Positions 13,134 through 18,475 of a stretch of DNA of 18,475 nt are shown here, piece by piece. The stretch is from the NCBI RefSeq assembly GCF_034432235.1, contig NZ_DAOUCJ010000069.1:1-18475 (forward strand), in the 5' to 3' direction. Origin of the DNA: Thermoflexus sp. (lineage in GTDB: Bacteria > Chloroflexota > Anaerolineae > Thermoflexales > Thermoflexaceae). The notes beneath the pieces are model-generated. The model was not told the origin of the DNA, searched no databases, and was given only the letters and a program-made list of their open reading frames with translations. The position numbers and the translations under genes were made by a program. Each line of letters begins with the position of its first letter. Position 1 is the first letter of the stretch.

Positions 13134-14519
13134 CTATGATTCCCGTTCATGGCCCCGGAAGACCAGGCGAAGGGGGGTTCCAGTGAAGGGATACCGGGCG
13201 CGGATCCGATTCTCCAGATAGCGCTCATACGAGAAGTGAACCAGGTCCGCGTCGTTGACGAAGAACACGATCGTCGGCGGATCGGTGCGGGCCTGAGTGA
13301 CGTAATAGATCTTCAGCGGCCGGCCTTTTCGAGAGGGTGGGGGCTGTTCCTCCAACGCCTCGCGGATGAGCCGGTTCAGCTCGGAGGTGCTCAGGCGCAT
13401 GTGCCGCTCCTGATACACCTGGAGGGCCAGGGGGAGCAATCCCGGAACCCCATAGCCGGTTTTCGCGGACACAAAGCGGATCGGCGCGTAGTCCAGGAAC
13501 TTCAGGGTCTGGCGGATGTGCTGAATGAAGTCTTCCGGCTTCACCCGGGGCCGCCCCTGCTCGTCCAGCATCAGGTCCCATTTGTTGACCACCAGGATCA
13601 CGCTTCGCGCTTCATCCACCGCTATCCCGCCGATCACCGCATCCTGATGGGTGACGCCCTCCTTTGCGTCCAGAACCAGGAAGACCACATCGCTTCGCTG
13701 GATCGCGCGCAGGGCCCGCAGGACGCTGTAGCGTTCAATGCCGGGCTGGATCTGCCCCCTGCGTCGGATCCCGGCGGTGTCGATGAGGATGATCCTCTTC
13801 CCCTCCCATTCGATCGGCGTATCGATCGCATCCCGGGTGGTCCCCGGGATCGGGCTGACGATCACCCGTTCCTCGCCCAGGATGGCGTTCAGGAGCGAGG
13901 ATTTCCCGACGTTCGGACGGCCGACAATGGCGATGCGGATCCCCTCTTCCTCTTCCACCTCGGCCAGGCCCGGGAGGGCGGCGACGATGGCGTCCAGGAG
14001 CTCGCCGATGCCGGTGCCGTGGAGGGCGGAGATGGGATAGACTTCGCCCAGGCCCAGCCGGTAGAACTCCACGGCGGCCCCGCGGAGCGTCTCGTTATCC
14101 GCCTTGTTCGCCGCCACCAGGACCGGCTTTCGGGTCCGCCGGAGGATTTCGGCCACCGCCTCATCGGCGGCGGTCAGACCGGCCTGGACGTCGACCACCA
14201 GCACCAGGACGTCGGCCTCCGCGATGGCGATCTCCGCCTGAGCCCGGATCTGGGGGATGAAGGCGGCGGAATCTTCCGCGAGGGGTTGGGTGGGGCGGAG
14301 GCCGGCCTCCGCCTTCGGGGGCAACACCTCCAGCCCCCCGGTGTCCACCAGGGTGAACGCGAAGCCATTCCAGATCACCTCCCCATGAAGGCGATCCCGC
14401 GTCGTCCCCGGGCGTTCGTCCACCAAGGCCAAGCGCTGACCGATCAACCGGTTGAAGAGCGAGGATTTGCCGACGTTGGGTCGCCCGACCAGGGCGACCA
14501 TTGGCTTCCGGGTCGCCAT
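13134..14519 (-). CDS. der: Ribosome-assembly GTPase Der (EngA)
   Basis: 461 residues with the unique Der layout of two GTPase domains and a KH-like domain. Domain 1 has GRPNVGKS (12-19), PGTTRDR, DTGG (59-62) and NKAD (138-141). Domain 2 has GRPNVGKS (200-207), PGTTRDAID, DTAG (247-250) and NKWD (312-315). The KH-like region (about 365-455) contains LNRLIREALEEQPPP, LKIYYVTQA and PTIVFFVND. It assists late 50S subunit assembly and is usually essential. Domain 1 carries an insertion of about 15 residues after DTGGLE (Pro/Ala-rich, residues 65-85) that many Der proteins lack. ATG 14519 is preceded by AAGGAACCAGG. It is first in a minus-strand pair with the lipoprotein gene. Confidence 0.97.
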   Translation of the reverse strand: MATRKPMVALVGRPNVGKSSLFNRLIGQRLALVDERPGTTRDRLHGEVIWNGFAFTLVDTGGLEVLPPKAEAGLRPTQPLAEDSAAFIPQIRAQAEIAIAEADVLVLVVDVQAGLTAADEAVAEILRRTRKPVLVAANKADNETLRGAAVEFYRLGLGEVYPISALHGTGIGELLDAIVAALPGLAEVEEEEGIRIAIVGRPNVGKSSLLNAILGEERVIVSPIPGTTRDAIDTPIEWEGKRIILIDTAGIRRRGQIQPGIERYSVLRALRAIQRSDVVFLVLDAKEGVTHQDAVIGGIAVDEARSVILVVNKWDLMLDEQGRPRVKPEDFIQHIRQTLKFLDYAPIRFVSAKTGYGVPGLLPLALQVYQERHMRLSTSELNRLIREALEEQPPPSRKGRPLKIYYVTQARTDPPTIVFFVNDADLVHFSYERYLENRIRARYPFTGTPLRLVFRGHERES

Positions 14520-14566
14520 GATGAAACCTGGTTCCTTTTTCTCTTACGAAAAAATTCGGGAAGCCT

Positions 14567-14582
14567 ATCCCTGAAAAGGGAT
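14567..14582. repeat. GAAA-tetraloop hairpin upstream of der
   Basis: ATCCCT, GAAA, AGGGAT: a perfect 6/4/6 inverted repeat 48 nt upstream of the der ATG. On the plus strand it forms a GNRA tetraloop; on the der strand the loop is TTTC. It is probably part of the der leader; the role is unknown. Confidence 0.35.
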
Positions 14583-14642
14583 CCGGGTCGGGTCTTCGCA
14601 TGCTGTGCGGGGCGCATTGCCGCAAAGCGCTGCGATGTTCAG

Positions 14643-14665
14643 GAGGCCCATGGCCTCAGTATAAT
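14643..14665 (+). promoter_or_regulatory. Promoter of the nitrilase-like operon with internal palindrome
   Basis: A consensus TATAAT sits at 14660-14665, with only a weak -35 (TGTTCA, 14636-14641, 18-bp spacer). Directly upstream, between the boxes, is the perfect palindrome GAGGCC-CAT-GGCCTC (14643-14657), a candidate operator. The opposite strand reads TATTAT/TATACT over the same bases, so divergent transcription toward der may start here too. The leader to ATG 14749 would be about 75 nt. Confidence 0.5.
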
Positions 14666-14748
14666 AGCAGGAGATCGGTGGGAACGAAAAGATTCCCATC
14701 CTGGCTCGATCCAATGGGGTCGGGCTTCCCATCTTTACGGAGGCTTCG

Positions 14749-15561
14749 ATGCGAGAGATCACGGTTGCTGCGGTTCAGATGGATGTGCAGTTGAACGCGG
14801 TTGAGGACAATGTGGCGCGGATGGCCGAGTGGATCGCCCGGGTTGCCAGCGAGCAGCGGGTCGATCTGATCGTCTTCCCCGAGCTGGTGACCACCGGCTA
14901 CGAGTGTGGGGCTCGTTTCACCGAGTGGGCCCAGCGCATCCCGGGGCCTTCCACCCATCGCCTCGCCCAGCGGGCCAGAGAGTTCGGGGTCCACGTGGTG
15001 TTCGGGATGGCGGTGCGCGAGCGGGTGGAGACCATCCTGTATAACTCCGCGGTGGTGATCGGCCCCGATGGGGAAACCCTGGGCGCCTATCACAAAGTTC
15101 ATCTGAAGGGGGAAGAGCGCTTGCTGTTCCGGGGTGGCTATCGGTTCCCGGTTTTCGAAACCGGGTTCGGGATGCTGGGGGTGTTGCTGGGCTGGGATCT
15201 CCTGTTCCCGGAGGCCGCCCGGGTGCTGGCGCTGAGCGGGGCGGAGCTCCTGGCGGTCCCCGCCGCCTGGGAACAGCCCCTGCGGGAGGAGTGGCGGATC
15301 CTGACGCGGGCACGGGCGCTGGAGAACACGTTCTTCCTGGTGGGCGCGAACCGGGTCGGCAAGGAGGTGACCTATGAGTTCGTGGGCGATTCGCTGATCG
15401 TTGGGCCTCGGGGTCAGATCTTCGCCTCGCTGGATGAGCCTACCGAGGGCTATGTGGTGGCCCGCATTGATTTAGAGGAAGTGCGACGACAGCGGGAGGA
15501 GCTGCAGGTCCTTCAGGCCCGCCAGCCCAACAGCTACCGTTTGCTGGCGCGGCCGTATTAA
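14749..15561 (+). CDS. Nitrilase-superfamily (C-N hydrolase) protein lacking the catalytic Cys
   Basis: 270 residues with the full alpha-beta-beta-alpha C-N hydrolase pattern: ITVAAVQMDVQLNAVEDNVA, the catalytic Glu in IVFPELVTTGYE (E45), the catalytic Lys in GAYHKVHLK (K116), and the nucleophile-elbow strand. That strand reads GVLLGWDLLFPE, where the family has GV-x-(I/L)-C-(Y/W)-D. The residue is G148, codon GGC at 15190-15192, one base from the Cys codon TGC. The flanking Trp-Asp and Phe-Pro-Glu are intact. Without the Cys the normal amidase/nitrilase chemistry should be impossible, so this is a pseudoenzyme, a recent mutation or a base error. ATG 14749 has GGAGG about 5 nt upstream. It heads the run with the CDP-alcohol transferase and the ABC fusion. 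Confidence 0.88.
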   Translation: MREITVAAVQMDVQLNAVEDNVARMAEWIARVASEQRVDLIVFPELVTTGYECGARFTEWAQRIPGPSTHRLAQRAREFGVHVVFGMAVRERVETILYNSAVVIGPDGETLGAYHKVHLKGEERLLFRGGYRFPVFETGFGMLGVLLGWDLLFPEAARVLALSGAELLAVPAAWEQPLREEWRILTRARALENTFFLVGANRVGKEVTYEFVGDSLIVGPRGQIFASLDEPTEGYVVARIDLEEVRRQREELQVLQARQPNSYRLLARPY

Positions 15562-15575
15562 GCGGTCCACCCCCT

Positions 15576-15603
15576 GTAAGGCAACTGCAAGCAGTTGCCC
15601 TAC
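15576..15603. repeat. 28-nt near-perfect palindrome
   Basis: The arms GGCAACTGC and GCAGTTGCC surround AA (15580-15599), extended by GTA and TAC after one mismatch. It is the longest palindrome in the window and lies 14 nt after the nitrilase-like stop. It may be a dispersed palindromic (REP/MITE-like) element or an intercistronic mRNA hairpin. No second copy is in this window. Confidence 0.6.
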
Positions 15604-15646
15604 GTGGATCGGCCCTCCCCTCCACCCGGGATGCAGGAGGATCGGG

Positions 15647-16243
15647 ATGAACGCGGAACGCTGGCGGGAAGTCGCAGCGCCGTGGCTGACCGGCCTGGCA
15701 CGTTTCCTGGATCGGCTGGGGATTCATCCCCATGTCCTCACGGTGCTGGGCTTTCTGTTCAGCCTGGGGGCAGGGCTGCTGACCGGGCTGGACCTTCGAG
15801 GAGGGGCGGCGCTGTTGTGGGTCCTGGGCGGGTTGTGCGATGCGCTGGACGGCGCGCTGGCCCGTCTTTCCGGAAAGGCCTCGCCGTCCGGGGCTTTCCT
15901 GGATTCCACCCTCGATCGTTACAGCGATGCGGCGATCCTCCTGGGCCTGGGGGCGGCATGGCAGCGGGCCGGCGTCGCCTGGGGAGGATGGATCGCTGGC
16001 GTGGCCCTGCTGGGCGCCCTGATGGTCAGCTACACCCGGGCGCGAGGAGAGGGCCTGGGGATCTCCCTCCGTGAGGGGCTTTTCACCCGATTGGAGCGCT
16101 TCCTCCTCATCCTGGTCGCGTTGCTCACCGGCTGGTATGGGCCGCTGCTGATCCTGTTCGCGATCCTCGCTCATCTCACGGCGCTTCAGCGCACCTGGCA
16201 GGCGCTACGGGCGCTGAGCCCCCTGGAGCCTCGTCAGCCATGA
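15647..16243 (+). CDS. CDP-alcohol phosphatidyltransferase family protein
   Basis: 198 residues, about 6 membrane helices. The family signature D-x2-D-G-x2-A-R-x8-G-x3-D-x3-D is complete: D65, D68-G69, A72-R73, G82, D86 and D90, within CDALDGALARLSG and SGAFLDSTLDRYSD. Such enzymes transfer the phospho-diacylglycerol or archaeol part of a CDP-lipid to an alcohol at the inner membrane face, with Mg2+ held by the Asp residues. The later ARGEGLGISLREGLFTRLER segment resembles phosphatidylinositol-phosphate or archaetidylinositol-phosphate synthases more than PgsA, but the acceptor alcohol cannot be fixed. ATG 15647 has AGGAGG 6 nt upstream. Its stop overlaps the next start (ATGA), implying translational coupling with the ABC fusion. 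Confidence 0.88.
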   Translation: MNAERWREVAAPWLTGLARFLDRLGIHPHVLTVLGFLFSLGAGLLTGLDLRGGAALLWVLGGLCDALDGALARLSGKASPSGAFLDSTLDRYSDAAILLGLGAAWQRAGVAWGGWIAGVALLGALMVSYTRARGEGLGISLREGLFTRLERFLLILVALLTGWYGPLLILFAILAHLTALQRTWQALRALSPLEPRQP

Positions 16244-18475
16244 TCTATGCGGAAGGGCTTCGTAAGGTCTTCGAAACAACCGTCGCGGTGGAGGAAGTCA
16301 ACCTGGAGGTGCGGCCCGGCGAGATCGTCGCGCTGCTGGGCCCCAATGGGGCCGGGAAGACGACCACGGTCCGGATGCTCGCGGCGCTGCTGCGGCCCAC
16401 CGCTGGCCGGGCCATCGTGGCCGGCTACGACACGATGGAATCCCCCCGGGAGGTCCGCCGCCGGGTGGGATGGCTGGGGGAGCTCCCGGGCCTCTATCTG
16501 CGGATGACCGGTGAGGAGTATTTGGCCTTCTTCGCCGATCTCTACGAGGTGCCGCGCCCGATTTTCCACCAGCGGCTGGAGGCCTGGCTGGATCGGCTGG
16601 GTCTTCGAGAGGCGCTGCGCCAGCGGATCGCCACGTATTCCAAGGGGATGCGGCAGAAGCTCGCCCTCCTGCGGGCTTTTCTCCATCAGCCCCCGGTGCT
16701 GCTGCTGGATGAGCCCACTTCGGCGATGGACCCGGAAAGCGCGCAGATCGCCCGGGAGATGATCCGCTCCTTTGCCGAGAGCGGCCACGCCGTCCTCCTG
16801 TGCACCCATAATCTCTACGAAGCCGAAGCTCTGGCGGACCGGATCGCGATCCTCCACCGGGGGCGGATCCGGGTGGAGGGAAGCCCTCAGGCCCTGCGGG
16901 AGCGTTTCATGGGACCGCCGGTCTATGAGCTCCGCCTGGCAGGACCGGTGGAGGAGGCATGGAGGGTGCTCCCCCCGGGCCTGCCCGTGGTGGCCCAGGG
17001 GCCGAACTGGATCCGTTATCGGGTTCAGGAGCCAGAAAGAGAGAACCCCCGGATTCTGGCTGCGGTGGTGGCCCGGGGGATCCCGGTGATCTCCCTGGCC
17101 GAAGTCCCTCGCCCTCTCGAGACGGTCTACCTGCAGATCTTGAGCGGGGGGCTCTCTGGGGACACCACCGCGTCATCAGCGGATGAGGGAGCCTGTGCGA
17201 TCGGGAAGCATCGCCCATGTTCCGCAAGCGCCCCTTCCGCCCGCCTCCCCGCAGGGGCAATCCCCCACGAAGGAGAAGGACGGAGCGCTAAGGCCCGAAC
17301 CGCCGGATGGGATCTCCAACGATGGATCCGGGGAACGTGGGGGGTTTTCCGGCGGGACGTGGTGGACATCCTGAGGGACTGGCGGCTGATGACCCCGCTG
17401 GCGCTTCTGCTGCTGATCTTCCCTTTGCTCTCCATGTTCTCCGCCGAGGCGGCCACCCGGTATGTGGCTCAGTTCGGCGCCCAGCTCATTGGCGAGCGGC
17501 TGTTGCCCTTTCTGGCTCTGGCGACCGGTTTCCTCCCGCTGACGGTCTGCCTGGTCATCCCCCTGGAGACCTTTGTGGGGGAGAAGGAGCGGCGGACCAT
17601 GGAGCCGCTGCTGGCCGCTCCGCTAAGCGATCTGCAGCTCTACATCGGGAAGGGGTTGGCAGCCCTGGCGATCCCTACTGCCACCTCGCTCCTGGGGGTG
17701 ACGATCTATCTCCTCATCTTGATCCTGCGGGGCGCCTGGGTTTTCGACCTTGCCACATGGCTGGCCCTCTATAGCATCCTGTTCCTGCATGCGGTGGTGA
17801 TGGTTTCCGGAGCCATTGTGGTCTCCACCCAATCCAACAGCGTCCGGGGCGCCAACCTGCTGGCCAGCTTCATTATCCTTCCCATCTCCATGCTCCTGAT
17901 TTTCGAATCCTCCCTGCTCTTCTGGGGAAGCTATCGAACGCTGGTGGTTGTCCTGTGCGTTCTGCTCATCTACGCGATCCTGCTGGTTCGAATGGGGATC
18001 GCCCTGTTCAACCGGGAGCAGCTGCTCAGCGCCGAGTTCGACACGCTGGATCTGGGGGGGATTTTGCGGGGCTTCTGGCAGGCGTTCTGGCGAGGGGACC
18101 CGGCTCAGCCGGTTTCCAGCCCGTGGGATCACATCCGGCAGCCGGTGCAGCGCTCCGCCGGGGCGCTGATCACGCTGGCGGCGCTGGGAGGGATGGGGTG
18201 GGGGATCGCATGGCTGGGGCTCCCTTCCCTCGGGCTTTCGCCGGACGAGATCCTTCGTCAGCTCCCATCGGTAGGCTCTCCCTCTCCACAGGTGCTGGAG
18301 CATGGGGCATGGTTTCCGTTCTCCCCGTGGTGGATCTTCCTCCATAACCTGCGGGCGCTGGTCATCAACACGCTGATCGGCGTGATCACCCTGGGGCTGT
18401 GGGTGGCCTTTTACCCGGTGGGGCTGATGGGGCTGATCGGGCTGCTCCTGCGAACCCTCTTCGCCCGCGATCCCC
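16240..18475 (+). CDS. ABC ATPase / ABC-2 permease / SpoIIM-like fusion, 3' end beyond the window
   Basis: One frame is open from ATG 16240 to the window end, at least 745 residues. Residues 1-300 are an ABC ATPase: Walker A GPNGAGKTT (34-42), signature YSKGMRQ (133-139), Walker B LLLDEPTS (D157, E158), D-loop AMDPES, H-loop H190. The Q-loop position reads LGELPGLY, with Glu for Gln. Residues about 305-360 are a Ser/Ala/Pro-rich linker. An ABC-2 permease follows (about 368-590: FRRDVVDILRDW, TM1 at 386-400, and the family mark GEKERRTMEPLLAAPLSDL at 447-465). A third part from about 630 has a TM helix, an extracellular loop and the SpoIIM-like stretch IFLHNLRALVINTLIGVITL. The usual arrangement is separate genes; NBD-TMD order in one chain is unusual. 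It overlaps the CDP-alcohol transferase stop by 4 nt. The exported substrate is unknown. Confidence 0.85.
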   Translation, partial: MIYAEGLRKVFETTVAVEEVNLEVRPGEIVALLGPNGAGKTTTVRMLAALLRPTAGRAIVAGYDTMESPREVRRRVGWLGELPGLYLRMTGEEYLAFFADLYEVPRPIFHQRLEAWLDRLGLREALRQRIATYSKGMRQKLALLRAFLHQPPVLLLDEPTSAMDPESAQIAREMIRSFAESGHAVLLCTHNLYEAEALADRIAILHRGRIRVEGSPQALRERFMGPPVYELRLAGPVEEAWRVLPPGLPVVAQGPNWIRYRVQEPERENPRILAAVVARGIPVISLAEVPRPLETVYLQILSGGLSGDTTASSADEGACAIGKHRPCSASAPSARLPAGAIPHEGEGRSAKARTAGWDLQRWIRGTWGVFRRDVVDILRDWRLMTPLALLLLIFPLLSMFSAEAATRYVAQFGAQLIGERLLPFLALATGFLPLTVCLVIPLETFVGEKERRTMEPLLAAPLSDLQLYIGKGLAALAIPTATSLLGVTIYLLILILRGAWVFDLATWLALYSILFLHAVVMVSGAIVVSTQSNSVRGANLLASFIILPISMLLIFESSLLFWGSYRTLVVVLCVLLIYAILLVRMGIALFNREQLLSAEFDTLDLGGILRGFWQAFWRGDPAQPVSSPWDHIRQPVQRSAGALITLAALGGMGWGIAWLGLPSLGLSPDEILRQLPSVGSPSPQVLEHGAWFPFSPWWIFLHNLRALVINTLIGVITLGLWVAFYPVGLMGLIGLLLRTLFARDP

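Noticed and set aside
13149..14804. Long plus-strand open frame (about 551 codons) opposite der
   Set aside because: It is the antisense shadow of der, which has all Der motifs. The shadow protein shows no family pattern.
17183..17374. Short plus-strand frame across the ATPase-permease junction
   Set aside because: It has no domain pattern, and the frame that joins ATPase and permease is continuous without it.
1..18475. CRISPR array, tRNA, rRNA, insertion sequence or prophage genes
   Set aside because: No regularly spaced repeats, cloverleaf-like sequence, transposase motif or phage structural gene was seen on either strand.

Overview
The window is GC-rich, densely packed bacterial chromosomal DNA with good Shine-Dalgarno sites (often AGGAGG-like) before most genes. 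A BTAD-type regulator, an archaeal-branch TctA-like permease, a SufR-like regulator, a C-N hydrolase/CDP-alcohol transferase cluster and heavy use of GATC/GGATCC-rich codons suggest a thermophilic Chloroflexota-like bacterium (Thermoflexus-type is my best guess). This is inference from gene content only. I see no tRNA, rRNA, CRISPR array, transposase, phage gene or origin.

Layout. (1) 181-2167 holds two divergent regulatory genes, a receiver-like protein on the minus strand and a BTAD/SARP-type activator on the plus strand. Each is split by what looks like one missing base. (2) 2115-5868 is a tight minus-strand operon. Read from its promoter at about 5990 it encodes an APC-superfamily permease, a two-helix membrane peptide, a membrane-anchored universal-stress-protein domain, a lone NIL domain, a lone RCK-N (TrkA-N) domain and a complete TrkA/KtrA-like RCK protein. 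It looks like one transporter plus a set of separate ligand-sensing subunits. (3) 6200-10725 is a plus-strand run: comM, an OMP-decarboxylase-fold protein that has lost its catalytic residues, 5-formyl-THF cyclo-ligase and a TctA/DUF112-like permease. (4) 10906-11502 is a minus-strand SufR-like regulator with its own promoter and a palindromic operator candidate. (5) 11824-14519 is the minus-strand pair der (ribosome-assembly GTPase) followed by a lipoprotein with FlgD/Ig-like repeats. (6) 14749-18475 is a plus-strand run reading away from der: a nitrilase-superfamily protein with Gly in place of the catalytic Cys, a CDP-alcohol phosphatidyltransferase, and, overlapping it by 4 nt, a long open frame that runs off the window and joins an ABC ATPase, an ABC-2 permease and a SpoIIM-like membrane domain in one polypeptide.

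The points most worth a second look are the modular APC/USP/NIL/RCK operon, the ATPase-permease-SpoIIM fusion, two probable pseudoenzymes (OMPDC-like and nitrilase-like), and two promoters that carry perfect palindromes over the -10 or the start site. No defence system or other clearly unprecedented machine is visible. Homology statements rest on motif recognition by eye, not on searches.
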